32,334 nucleotides of DNA, from NCBI GenBank assembly GCA_902496775.1, contig CABVCF010000011.1:1-32334 (forward strand). Direction: 5' to 3'. The position numbers and the translations under genes were made by a program. Source of the stretch: an uncultured Collinsella sp. (GTDB taxonomy: Bacteria > Actinomycetota > Coriobacteriia > Coriobacteriales > Coriobacteriaceae). How positions within the stretch are numbered: position 1 is the stretch's first letter; each line of letters opens with the position of its first letter. The notes beneath the pieces were generated by a model that did no database searches, was not told the origin of the DNA, and worked only from the letters and a program-made list of their open reading frames with translations. This document shows positions 25,850 to 32,334 of the stretch, in pieces.

Positions 25850-26314
25850 ATGGCGGATAACGAAGCGCTGTTTACGCCTGAGCTGGTGTTTTTTGATTGG
25901 GAGTGCGCGATGCCGGGCGAGGTGTTTGCGCGGCTCGAGGGCGAGCTTGCCCCACGCGGCTACATTGCCGAGGGTTGGCTCAACGCCGTCCGCACGCGCG
26001 AGGACGCCTATCCCACGGGTCTCGCCATGCCGGCGGCAAACATCGCCATTCCGCATACCGATCCGGGATTTGTGGCCAAGCCCTATATCGCGGTGGTAAA
26101 GCCCACCGCGCCCGTGACGTTCAACGCGATGGCGGGCATGGGCGCCCCGGTGCCGGCGCAGATCATCATCAACCTGGGCATTGCCGAGCCGGGCGGTCAG
26201 GTCGAGGCGCTTCAGGCACTCATGAATATCTTTATGGACACCGACGCTGCGGCCGATGTGCTTGGCCAGACCACGCCCCAAGGCATGGTCGACGCCATCC
26301 GTCGCCACTTCTAA
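25850..26314 (+). CDS. PTS sugar transporter subunit IIA
   Basis: A 154-residue EIIA domain of the fructose/mannitol superfamily, nearest in feel to galactitol-type IIA proteins. The phospho-acceptor His69 is in ANIAIPHTDP. The protein takes a phosphate from HPr and passes it to a IIB domain during sugar uptake. No IIB or IIC gene is in the window, so it is an orphan that may serve a distant permease or act in regulation. The ATG at 25850 follows GAGAGGTGAG. It stands alone between two repeat-filled gaps. Confidence 0.88.
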   Translation: MADNEALFTPELVFFDWECAMPGEVFARLEGELAPRGYIAEGWLNAVRTREDAYPTGLAMPAANIAIPHTDPGFVAKPYIAVVKPTAPVTFNAMAGMGAPVPAQIIINLGIAEPGGQVEALQALMNIFMDTDAAADVLGQTTPQGMVDAIRRHF

Positions 26315-26316
26315 GT

Positions 26317-26433
26317 CCGGCACTGGGGGACTGTCCCTAACCGCCGGCAGAAAAGGAGCGCCCTGGCATTAACCTGCCAGGCCTGTCCCCTTTGCACCAA
26401 AATGGTGCAGATTAACCTGTCCCCTTTGCACCA
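26317..26433. repeat. Cluster of three G-core units
   Basis: Unit 26317-26347: arms CCGGC/GCCGG around a core with GGGGGACTGTCCC. Unit 26403-26433 (-): arms TGGTGCA/TGCACCA around AAGGGGACAGGTTAATC. Between them, 26365-26399 (-) repeats the same core with an extra CCTGGCA/TGCCAGG hairpin. An 18-base direct repeat occurs at 26382-26399 and 26416-26433. The cluster occupies most of the 186-base gap before the foldase gene, with no gene inside. Confidence 0.82.
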
Positions 26434-26500
26434 GGTGTGCCGCGGGGGCTGCGTTGTGACACAATGGCGTTTGTTCGATTCGTGATGCGAAAGGCCAAAC

Positions 26501-27724
26501 ATGGCAAATAAGAAAAAGAACCCCGAGGTCGCGCCGACGCCCGAGCAACGGTCCCGCGCCGCCTCCAGCTCTCGCAAGAAGCAGCGCAAGACCTATGTGT
26601 CCAAGACTGTCAAGATTGTCCTGGTGGTCATCGGCGTGCTGGCGATGCTGCTCTCCGTCTCGGCCATGGCGTGCTCCGGCCTGATGTCGCAGACCGAAAG
26701 TGCCAGCTCGGGCTATAAGCTTACTGGTGGTGTGGCTGCCACTATCAACGGCACCAACCTCACCGAGGACACCGTGACCAAGCAGATCATGAGCATGCGC
26801 ACGTCCTATGGCTACACCAAGGACAAGGACTGGGCGCAGTACCTGGTCGACAACGACCTCACACCCAAGAAGTACCGCAAGCAGCTCATCGACTCCTACG
26901 CGCAGCAGATCCTGCTTCAGCAGGCGCAGAAGGAAAACGGCGTGACCGTCTCGGACGAGGAGGTCGAGAAGGCTTGGAAGGACGCCTGCAAGAGTGCCGG
27001 CGGCGCCAAAGCCTTTAAGAAGACGCTTAAGACCTATGGCTACACCGAGGACACCTACAAGGACTCACTCAAGGAGAGCCTGGCGCAGCAGAAGCTCAAG
27101 GATGCCGTGGCACCCACCAGCAAGCCCAAGGACAGCGAGATCGTCGATTACATCAACGAGAACCTGTCCAACTACAATGACGCCCGTCGCTCGTCGAATA
27201 TTCTGATCAAGGTCGATTCTGACGCTTCCGACGAGGACAAGGCCGCCGCCAAGGCCAAGGCGCAGGAGTGCCTGGACAAGATTAACTCCGGCGAGCTGAG
27301 CTTTGAGGACGCCGTGAAGCAGTATTCCGACGACACCGGCTCCAAGGACAAGAAGGGCGATGTGGGCTGGGACAAGCTCACCACCTTCGTCGACAGCTAC
27401 CAGGCGGCGCTCGAGGGGCTCAACAAGGGCGATGTGAGCGACGTCGTCGAGTCGACCTATGGTTACCACATCATCAAGTGCACCGACTACTTCCATGTCG
27501 ATAATCAGGTCGATGACATTAAGCAGGTGCCCAAGGACATCAAGAAGTACGTCTCCAACGTGGTGAAGACGCAGGCGGCAAGCACCGCGTACAGCGAGTG
27601 GCTGGAGCAGTACAAGAAGGACGCCGACATCACCGTTAACCCCATGCCCAAGGACGTGCCGTACAACGTCAGCCTGAAGGGCGTCACCAAGAGTTCGACC
27701 GACGATTCGTCGACGACTGAGTAA
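26501..27724 (+). CDS. PrsA/SurA-like peptidyl-prolyl isomerase
   Basis: A 407-residue extracytoplasmic foldase. Residues 1-35 are very basic; a hydrophobic span follows (about 38-60). Cys59 sits in SAMACSG, a poor fit to a lipobox, so the protein may be a lipoprotein or stay anchored by its span. A SurA-N-like helical region covers about 85-225. The parvulin domain covers about 225-330, with RRSSNILIKVD, KKGDVGW and VVESTYGYHIIK. It should assist folding of secreted proteins, as PrsA does. Lys, Asp and Ser are frequent, and the C-terminus is a Ser/Thr/Asp tail. GAAAGG precedes the ATG. yqeY follows after about 54 bases. Confidence 0.88.
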   Translation: MANKKKNPEVAPTPEQRSRAASSSRKKQRKTYVSKTVKIVLVVIGVLAMLLSVSAMACSGLMSQTESASSGYKLTGGVAATINGTNLTEDTVTKQIMSMRTSYGYTKDKDWAQYLVDNDLTPKKYRKQLIDSYAQQILLQQAQKENGVTVSDEEVEKAWKDACKSAGGAKAFKKTLKTYGYTEDTYKDSLKESLAQQKLKDAVAPTSKPKDSEIVDYINENLSNYNDARRSSNILIKVDSDASDEDKAAAKAKAQECLDKINSGELSFEDAVKQYSDDTGSKDKKGDVGWDKLTTFVDSYQAALEGLNKGDVSDVVESTYGYHIIKCTDYFHVDNQVDDIKQVPKDIKKYVSNVVKTQAASTAYSEWLEQYKKDADITVNPMPKDVPYNVSLKGVTKSSTDDSSTTE

Positions 27725-27730
27725 TCATGG

Positions 27731-27754
27731 GGCGGCGCTCGTGCGAGTGCCGCC
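27731..27754 (+). other. GC-rich hairpin between foldase gene and yqeY
   Basis: An 11-bp stem with one G-T pair and a tiny loop lies six bases past the foldase stop. No T-run follows. It may protect the upstream message or act as a weak attenuator. Confidence 0.5.
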
Positions 27755-27778
27755 CGCACTATTGAGGAGGATTTGCAG

Positions 27779-28222
27779 ATGACCAACGAAGAGCTGCAGA
27801 AGGAAATGATCGCGGCCATGAAGGCCAAGGACAAGGTTCGCCTGTCTATCATTCGCCAGGTTAAGGCCGAGGTGAAGAATATCGAGGTCAACGAGCGCCG
27901 CGATGTGACCGAGGAAGACGTCAACAACATGATCAAGCGTCTGATTAAGCAGACGAGCGAGACGTTGGAGATGTCCATCAAGGCCGGCACCGACCAGGAG
28001 CGTACCGACAACCTGACCGAGCAGGTCAAGATTCTGGAAAGCCTGCTGCCCGCGCAGGTTTCGGGTGAGGAACTCGAGGCCCTGATCGAGCAGGTCATCG
28101 CCGAGCTGGGCGCTACGTCCAAGAAGCAGATGGGCCAGGTCATGGGCGCGCTCGGCAAGGCCACCGGCGGCAACTTCGACAAGCCGGCCGCGGCAAAGAT
28201 CGTCGGCGCCAAGCTTGCGTAA
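27779..28222 (+). CDS. GatB/YqeY domain-containing protein
   Basis: A 147-residue all-helical protein of the YqeY family, related to the C-terminal tRNA-binding tail domain of GatB. Signatures are MIAAMKAKDKVRLSIIR near the start and TSKKQMGQVMGAL, then GNFDKPAAAKIV, near the end. The cellular role is unknown; a link to tRNA-dependent amidotransferase or tRNA is assumed from the domain. ATG 27779 was chosen, eight bases after GAGGAGG; a TTG two codons upstream is too close. The 72-bp repeat (copy B) starts four bases after its stop codon. Confidence 0.92.
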   Translation: MTNEELQKEMIAAMKAKDKVRLSIIRQVKAEVKNIEVNERRDVTEEDVNNMIKRLIKQTSETLEMSIKAGTDQERTDNLTEQVKILESLLPAQVSGEELEALIEQVIAELGATSKKQMGQVMGALGKATGGNFDKPAAAKIVGAKLA

Positions 28223-28226
28223 TTTG

Positions 28227-28298
28227 TTACGCGGTTTTACCAAACCGCGTAACGGCTCGACGCTGCAAACCCGTACACGCGGCAATCTGACGTTCAAT
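28227..28298 (-). repeat. 72-bp dispersed repeat, copy B
   Basis: The complement of copy A at 10044-10115, lying in the 3' region of yqeY. It has the same four conserved blocks and an equally long but unrelated 14-base variable stretch. Unlike copy A, no complementary arm to that stretch was found nearby. Confidence 0.8.
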
Positions 28299-28330
28299 TT
28301 CAAGGGCGGTTGTATTATTTTCGGGTTTTG

Positions 28331-28364
28331 AGGGGCGTGACCATTGCGGTCGCGCCCCTTTTTT
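28331..28364 (+). terminator. Terminator after yqeY
   Basis: A 12-bp stem (one T-G pair) with a 5-nt loop is followed by TTTTTT. It is a strong intrinsic terminator, 109 bases past yqeY and beyond the repeat. Confidence 0.9.
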
Positions 28365-28375
28365 CTGGGGCTGGG

Positions 28376-28446
28376 TACTCATTGGGGACAGGCTTAAATG
28401 AGTACCCACTCATTGGGTACTCATTTAAGCCTGTCCCCAATGAGTG
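28376..28446. repeat. Inverted pair of G-core units (31-bp perfect arms)
   Basis: Arms 28377-28407 and 28415-28445 are perfectly complementary over 31 bases around a 7-base spacer. Each arm is itself a hairpin unit: GTACTCATT/AATGAGTAC around GGGGACAGGCTT. It lies between the yqeY terminator and the importer promoter, in a 328-base gap with no gene. Confidence 0.92.
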
Positions 28447-28509
28447 GGTTAAAGGTTGCGGGTTCTTTACGGGGATGTAGCGTGGGCTGCGGAAACGTGG
28501 TTCTTTCCG

Positions 28510-28515
28510 TACAAT
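28510..28515 (+). promoter_or_regulatory. Possible -10 box of the amino-acid importer operon
   Basis: TACAAT lies 35 bases upstream of the first gene. No good -35 box is seen, so this is tentative. Confidence 0.35.
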
Positions 28516-28550
28516 AGTTCAACTCGTGTAAACGCAGGGAAGGGACATTC

Positions 28551-29282
28551 ATGGCAGACATGATCGAGATCAAGCATCTCAACAAGTACTTTGGCGACCT
28601 GCATGTGCTCAAAGATATCAATCTCACCGTCAAGCGCGGCGAGAAGCTCGTAATGATCGGGCCTTCCGGTTCGGGTAAGTCGACGCTCATCCGTTGCGTC
28701 GATTATCTGGAGGAGCCCACGTCGGGCGAGGTCGTCATCGACGGTACGCCGCTCACCAAAAAGAACCACCTGGAGATGGCTCGCAAGTACAGTTCCATGG
28801 TGTTTCAGCAGTTCAACCTGTATCCCAACATGACGGTGCTAGGCAACCTGACGCTCGCGCCCATCAAGCTGCAAAAGAAGAGCAAAGAGGAGGCGACCGA
28901 GATCGCCATCGCCGCGCTCAAGCGCGTCGGCATGGCGCATAAGGCCGGCGAGTATCCGCAGAATCTCTCGGGTGGTCAGCAGCAGCGCATCGCCATCGCC
29001 CGTGCCCTGTGCACCAAGCAGCCCATCATCCTGTTTGACGAGCCGACCTCGGCGCTCGACCCCGAGATGGTCCAGGAGGTTCTGGACGTTATGATTGAGC
29101 TCGCGCAGGAGGACATCACCATGATCTGCGTGACGCACGAGATGGGCTTTGCGCGCCAGGTGGCCGACCGCGTCATCTTTATGGAGGACGGCCGCATCCT
29201 TGAGGAGGGCACGCCCGAGCACTTCTTCGATAACCCCGAGAACCCGCGCTGCCGCGAGTTCCTGTCCAAGATTCTGCACTAG
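28551..29282 (+). CDS. glnQ: Polar amino-acid ABC importer, ATP-binding protein
   Basis: A 243-residue ATPase of the polar amino-acid (PAAT) importers. Walker A GPSGSGKST is at about residues 37-45, the Q-loop in MVFQQFNLYPNMTVLGN, the signature LSGGQQQRIAIARAL at about 139, Walker B ILFDEPTSALDPE and the switch His in VTHEMGFA. It drives uptake of glutamine or a related amino acid through the two permeases downstream. AAGGGA precedes the ATG. It is the first gene of a four-gene operon; the binding protein starts eight bases after its stop codon. The glnQ symbol reflects the closest family, and the true substrate is not proven. Confidence 0.92.
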   Translation: MADMIEIKHLNKYFGDLHVLKDINLTVKRGEKLVMIGPSGSGKSTLIRCVDYLEEPTSGEVVIDGTPLTKKNHLEMARKYSSMVFQQFNLYPNMTVLGNLTLAPIKLQKKSKEEATEIAIAALKRVGMAHKAGEYPQNLSGGQQQRIAIARALCTKQPIILFDEPTSALDPEMVQEVLDVMIELAQEDITMICVTHEMGFARQVADRVIFMEDGRILEEGTPEHFFDNPENPRCREFLSKILH

Positions 29283-29290
29283 GCGCGGTG

Positions 29291-30166
29291 ATGGACATGA
29301 CGGATATGACGAGGGCGGCCGTGTCGCGCCGTCACTTTTTGCAGCTGGCGGGCGCCGGCATGCTTGCGCTGACGGGGACCGCGCTTACCGGTTGCGGCAA
29401 CTCCACCAGCGGCGAGGGCTCCGACAAGGGGTCCAAGCTTGCGGCCATCAAGTCGCGTGGCCATCTGAATGCAGGCGTTAAGAAGGACGTTCCCGGCTAT
29501 GGCTATTACGACACCGCCAAGGGCCGCTTTGAGGGCATGGAAGTCGATTTGTGCTACCAGATCGCCGCTGCCGTCTTTGGCGTGAGCTACAAGGAGGCCC
29601 GCGCCCAGGAGCTTGTCGAGTTTACCGACGTAACGCCCAAGACGCGCGGCCCGCTGATCGATAACGGCCAACTCGACGTGGTCGCGGCGACCTACACCAT
29701 CACCGACGAGCGCAAGAAGAGCTGGGATTTCTCGACGCCGTACCGCACCGACTACGTGGGACTCATGGTCAAGAAGCGTTCGGGCTTTACCTCGATTGAG
29801 GACCTGGACGGCAAGGTCATCGGCGTGAGCCAGGGTGCCACCACACAGGGCCTGATCGAGCAGATGATCAAGGACAACGGCTTTAGCTGCAAGCCCGAGT
29901 TTAGGGCCTTTAGCGGCTATCCCATCATCAAGAGTTCGCTCGACGCCGGCAATATCGACGTCTTTGCCATGGACCGCTCCACGCTGGCCGGTTACATGAA
30001 CGAGACCGTTGAGCTTCTGCAGCCCGAGGTCAAGTTTGGCGAGCAGGGCTACGGCGTGGCGACCAAGAAGGGCTGCGACCTTTCGGCTGTGGTCGATCAG
30101 GTGATTTGCGATCGCCTGGCCGACGGCTGGCTCGACCAAGAGGTCAAGACCTGGGGTCTTGTATAG
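29291..30166 (+). CDS. Amino-acid ABC importer, substrate-binding lipoprotein
   Basis: A 291-residue family 3 solute-binding protein. The leader has a twin-arginine motif (SRRHFLQL, Arg13-Arg14), a hydrophobic stretch and a lipobox Leu32-Thr-Gly-Cys35. This suggests export by the Tat pathway and lipid anchoring at Cys35. The mature part contains GHLNAGVKKDVPGYGY, FEGMEVDLCYQIAAA and DVVAATYTITDERKKSWDFS, typical of glutamine/glutamate/aspartate-binding proteins. Start codons GTG 29288, ATG 29291 and two more internal ATGs are possible; all have weak ribosome binding sites, and coupling to the ATPase gene is likely. Confidence 0.9.
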   Translation: MDMTDMTRAAVSRRHFLQLAGAGMLALTGTALTGCGNSTSGEGSDKGSKLAAIKSRGHLNAGVKKDVPGYGYYDTAKGRFEGMEVDLCYQIAAAVFGVSYKEARAQELVEFTDVTPKTRGPLIDNGQLDVVAATYTITDERKKSWDFSTPYRTDYVGLMVKKRSGFTSIEDLDGKVIGVSQGATTQGLIEQMIKDNGFSCKPEFRAFSGYPIIKSSLDAGNIDVFAMDRSTLAGYMNETVELLQPEVKFGEQGYGVATKKGCDLSAVVDQVICDRLADGWLDQEVKTWGLV

Positions 30167-30191
30167 GCGCATCGTCCAAGGAAGGAATCAA

Positions 30192-30938
30192 ATGCTCGAA
30201 GGATTATTTGACGCCGACCGTTGGTCGACGACATTTCAAAACATGGGGCCCTTCTGGGAGGGCTTTGGCGTGACGCTGCAGGTGGTCGTTGCCGGTCTGC
30301 TGCTGTCGCTGGTGCTGGGCACGCTGCTGGGCGTGTTCTCTACCACTCGCTCGCGTGTGCTGCGCGCCATAAGCCGCGTGTACGTGGAGTTTTACCAGAA
30401 CACCCCGCTGCCCGTGCAGGTGCTCTTTATGTACATGGCCGGTCCGCAGTTTTTGCAGGCCATAACCGGTGCCGACCAGCCGGTGCGCATTGCGCCGTTC
30501 GTGCTGGGCTTCTTGGGTGTGGGCCTGTACCACGCGGCCTATATTTCGGAGGTCATCCGCACCGGTATCGAGGCCGTTCCGCGCGGTCAGATGGAGGCGG
30601 CGCAGAGCCAGGGCTTCACCCGTGCGCAGGCGTACTGGTACATCGTGCTGCCCCAGACGTTCAAGATCATTCTGCCGCCGCTGTGTAACCAGGCGCTCAA
30701 CCTGGTCAAGAACACGTCGGTGCTGGCGCTTGTGGCCGGCGGCGACCTTATGTACCGTTCCGACAACTTTGTGAGTCTGTACGGTTACCTGCAGGGATAC
30801 ATCGTCTGCTGCCTTATGTACTTCATCATCTGCTTTCCGCTCGCCATGCTGGTGCAGTGGCTCGAGCGCCGCTCCAAGGAGCGTCCGCGCGGCGTGAGCC
30901 TGGCCGAGCTGGGGCTCGACAACGTAGAGGAGGCCTAG
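30192..30938 (+). CDS. Amino-acid ABC importer, permease 1
   Basis: A 248-residue HisM/GlnP-type permease with five or so spans. The family's EAA loop is visible as EAVPRGQMEAAQSQGFT followed by IVLPQTFKIILPPL. EFYQNTPLPVQVLF is also typical. It forms the membrane channel with permease 2. ATG 30192 follows AAGGA by five bases; an in-frame ATG at 30159 would overlap the binding-protein gene. The C-terminus is charged and cytoplasmic. Confidence 0.93.
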   Translation: MLEGLFDADRWSTTFQNMGPFWEGFGVTLQVVVAGLLLSLVLGTLLGVFSTTRSRVLRAISRVYVEFYQNTPLPVQVLFMYMAGPQFLQAITGADQPVRIAPFVLGFLGVGLYHAAYISEVIRTGIEAVPRGQMEAAQSQGFTRAQAYWYIVLPQTFKIILPPLCNQALNLVKNTSVLALVAGGDLMYRSDNFVSLYGYLQGYIVCCLMYFIICFPLAMLVQWLERRSKERPRGVSLAELGLDNVEEA

Positions 30939-30941
30939 CGC

Positions 30942-31580
30942 ATGGAAATCTTCAACGCGACCAACCTGCTCTACATTTGGGGCGGCTTTGTTAAGACCAT
31001 CGAGATCTCGGCGCTGTCGATTTTTTTCTCGCTCATCTTTGGCACGGTGCTGGCGCTCGTTAAGAGCTATGCGCCCCGCCCGTTCCGTATTTTGGTGAGC
31101 GCCTATATCGAGCTGTTCCGTTGCACGCCGAACCTGCTGTGGATCCTGTTTATCTACTTTACGGTGCAGGGTTTGGACATTGTGATTTCGACCATCGCCT
31201 TTACGCTGTTTACCAGCGCTGTTATGGCCGAGATTGTGCGCGGCGGCCTCAACTCGATTCCGCGCGGCCAGTTTGAGGCAGCGCAGAGCCAGGGCTTCGG
31301 CTTCTTTGCCACCATGCGCTACATCATTCTGCCGCAGACGTTTAAGACGATCATTCCGGCGCTGTTTAGCCAGTGCACGACCGTCATCAAGGACAGCTCG
31401 TATCTTTCGGGCATTAACGTGGCCGAGCTCATGTACACGGCAAACGTCGTGATGGCTCACGCAATCGACCTGTCGCAGGTTCTTATGCTCTACGGCCTGG
31501 TGTTTGCGATGTACTTTGTGCTCAACTTTGGTATCTCGCTGCTGGTCCGAGCGTATCAGAGGCGAATGGTGGCAGCGTAG
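30942..31580 (+). CDS. Amino-acid ABC importer, permease 2
   Basis: A 212-residue HisQ/GlnP-type permease, paralogous to the gene before it: ELFRCTPNLLWILF, then NSIPRGQFEAAQSQGFG and IILPQTFKTIIPAL form the conserved region and EAA loop. A heterodimer with permease 1 is expected. GAGGAGG inside the end of permease 1 serves as ribosome binding site, and the two genes are three bases apart. A perfect palindromic repeat unit starts one base after its stop codon. Confidence 0.93.
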   Translation: MEIFNATNLLYIWGGFVKTIEISALSIFFSLIFGTVLALVKSYAPRPFRILVSAYIELFRCTPNLLWILFIYFTVQGLDIVISTIAFTLFTSAVMAEIVRGGLNSIPRGQFEAAQSQGFGFFATMRYIILPQTFKTIIPALFSQCTTVIKDSSYLSGINVAELMYTANVVMAHAIDLSQVLMLYGLVFAMYFVLNFGISLLVRAYQRRMVAA

Positions 31581-31581
31581 A

Positions 31582-31612
31582 ATGTGGCAAAGGGACAGTC
31601 CCTTTGCCACAT
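31582..31612. repeat. G-core stem-loop unit, perfect palindrome
   Basis: Fifteen-base perfect arms (ATGTGGCAAAGGGAC and complement) flank a single A. It lies between the importer operon and the kinase-like gene, and would form a strong hairpin in the transcript. There is no T-run after it. Confidence 0.88.
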
Positions 31613-31628
31613 AGAGAAAGGAATCGCG

Positions 31629-32252
31629 ATGAGCGATCTGGAGAACAAGAAGAGTCCTGTGGTCATTACCATCGCGCGCGACTTTGGCGCCGAGGGCCAC
31701 GAGATTGGTCGCATGCTTGCCAACGAACTAGGGATTCCGCTGTATGACAACGAGCTGCTGGTGCGTGCGTCGCTGCGCGCGGGCGAGTCGCTCGATAAGA
31801 TGGCCGCCTATGACGAGCGTCTGGCCGTGGAGAATATGGCGTTTCTGCCCGACCGCTACGATGCGCGTTCGTACTCGGACAAGTTATTCCAAAAGATGAG
31901 CCAGGTGATTTTGGATCTGGGCGAGACCGAGAGTTGCATTATCGAAGGCCGCCTATCCGATTACCTGCTGCGCAACAACCCCAACCACATTGCCGTGTTG
32001 GTGACCGCTCCCTTTGAGGACCGCGTCGAGATCGTGCGCAAGAAGCGTGGCCTTAACAAAAAGAAGGGCGCCAAGCTGGTCAAGCAGCAGCAGAAGGCGC
32101 GCGAGGCGTTCTATAAGCGCTACAGTGCCGGCAAGTGGAAGATGACGAGCGGCAAAGACATCGTCGTCAACCGCGCCAAGCTGGGCCGCGAAGGCTGCAA
32201 GGATGTCATCGCCGCTGCCTACCGCTACAAGGTAGCGCAGCTCGAAGGCTAA
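31629..32252 (+). CDS. Cytidylate kinase-like family protein
   Basis: A 207-residue protein of the cytidylate-kinase-like family. It starts VVITIARDFGAEGHEIGRML, which aligns with the P-loop region of such proteins, and later shows CIIEGRLSDYLLRNNPNHIAVLVTAPFEDRVE. The true P-loop GxxGxGK(S/T) is absent: there is no Gly-Lys-Ser/Thr, so nucleotide kinase activity is uncertain. The C-terminal third is rich in Lys and Arg (KKRGLNKKKGAKLVKQQQK). Authentic CMP kinase would be encoded elsewhere. ATG 31629 follows AAAGGA; an upstream in-frame start would lie inside the palindrome at 31582. Confidence 0.85.
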   Translation: MSDLENKKSPVVITIARDFGAEGHEIGRMLANELGIPLYDNELLVRASLRAGESLDKMAAYDERLAVENMAFLPDRYDARSYSDKLFQKMSQVILDLGETESCIIEGRLSDYLLRNNPNHIAVLVTAPFEDRVEIVRKKRGLNKKKGAKLVKQQQKAREAFYKRYSAGKWKMTSGKDIVVNRAKLGREGCKDVIAAAYRYKVAQLEG

Positions 32253-32262
32253 CCGGCCGAAA

Positions 32263-32280
32263 CCACCACAAAGGGGACAG
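32263..32280 (+). repeat. Truncated G-core stem-loop unit
   Basis: CCACCACAAAGGGGACAG is the left arm and core start of a unit like those at 26403 and 29. The matching right arm is missing; instead the IS-like sequence begins at 32281. This suggests an insertion into the core. Confidence 0.55.
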
Positions 32281-32334
32281 TGAACTGCGCCCCGAAACTT
32301 GGACTGAATAAATAGCGACTACGCCGCAAGGGCC
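32281..32334 (+). mobile_element. Probable left end of an IS3-family (IS150-like) element
   Basis: TGAACTGCGCCCC, then TTGGAC ten bases or so later, resembles the terminal repeat of IS150-group elements (TG-ACTGCNCC...TTGGAC). The window ends before any transposase frame can be judged, so the call rests on this terminal motif only. Confidence 0.5.

Noticed and set aside
26382..26433. Two 18-base direct repeats as a mini CRISPR array
   Set aside because: Only two repeats with a 16-base spacer, and each repeat is half of a G-core hairpin unit found elsewhere.
26454..26464. TTGTGACACAA palindrome upstream of the foldase gene as a CRP-like operator
   Set aside because: An 11-base match is too short and the spacing does not fit a CRP site; no promoter could be placed around it.

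Overview
The window reads as a core-genome segment of a high-GC actinobacterium, most likely a Coriobacteriia member such as Collinsella. This is an inference from overall protein character, strong AGGAGG-type ribosome binding sites and the gene order rpsF-ssb-rpsR-rplI-dnaB-purA-purD; no database search was possible. Almost every gene lies on the + strand. The exceptions are two membrane-protein genes and two tRNA-Ser genes at the left end and one membrane-protein gene near 21 kb.

Layout: (1) 1-2010, two minus-strand membrane protein genes (a bactofilin-like surface/membrane protein and a two-domain UPF0126 channel protein). (2) 2011-2660, a run of three hairpins, a displaced 25-nt copy of a tRNA-Ser 3' end, and tRNA-Ser(CGA) and tRNA-Ser(GGA), each followed by its own terminator. 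(3) 2660-6418, a long rpsF leader, then the ribosomal/replication block rpsF, ssb, rpsR, rplI, terminator, dnaB. (4) 6512-9938, purA, purD and a Nudix hydrolase. (5) 10.0-12.9 kb, an ABC exporter with an unusual structured leader, and a single-span membrane protein. (6) 13.2-18.0 kb, carA-carB, preceded by a hairpin that matches the PyrR-binding consensus and sits directly on the carA ribosome binding site. (7) 18.0-20.5 kb, three long inverted repeats, then purE, a class B sortase and a MoaE-like gene. (8) 20.5-21.8 kb, a minus-strand CmpB-type membrane protein gene. (9) 22.0-25.7 kb, purF, purM and purN. (10) 25.8-28.2 kb, an orphan PTS IIA protein, a PrsA/SurA-like foldase and a YqeY protein. 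(11) 28.5-31.6 kb, a complete polar amino-acid ABC importer (ATPase, Tat-type lipoprotein, two permeases), then a cytidylate-kinase-like protein. The last 54 bases look like the left end of an IS3-family (IS150-like) element.

Functional theme: nucleotide synthesis dominates. purF, purD, purN, purM, purE and purA cover much of the IMP/AMP route, and carAB feeds pyrimidine and arginine synthesis. A glutamine-type importer lies nearby, and glutamine is the nitrogen donor for PurF and CarA.

The most unusual content is intergenic. About sixteen short stem-loop units share a core GGG(G)AC(A/G)GG but have stem arms that differ from unit to unit and match only within a unit. They occur singly, in inverted pairs, and as a nested set of four upstream of carA. 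They resemble REP-type repeats moved by a trans-acting transposase, but none is encoded here. A second, 72-bp dispersed repeat occurs upstream of the ABC exporter and downstream of yqeY. Three further long perfect or near-perfect inverted repeats fill the carB-purE gap.
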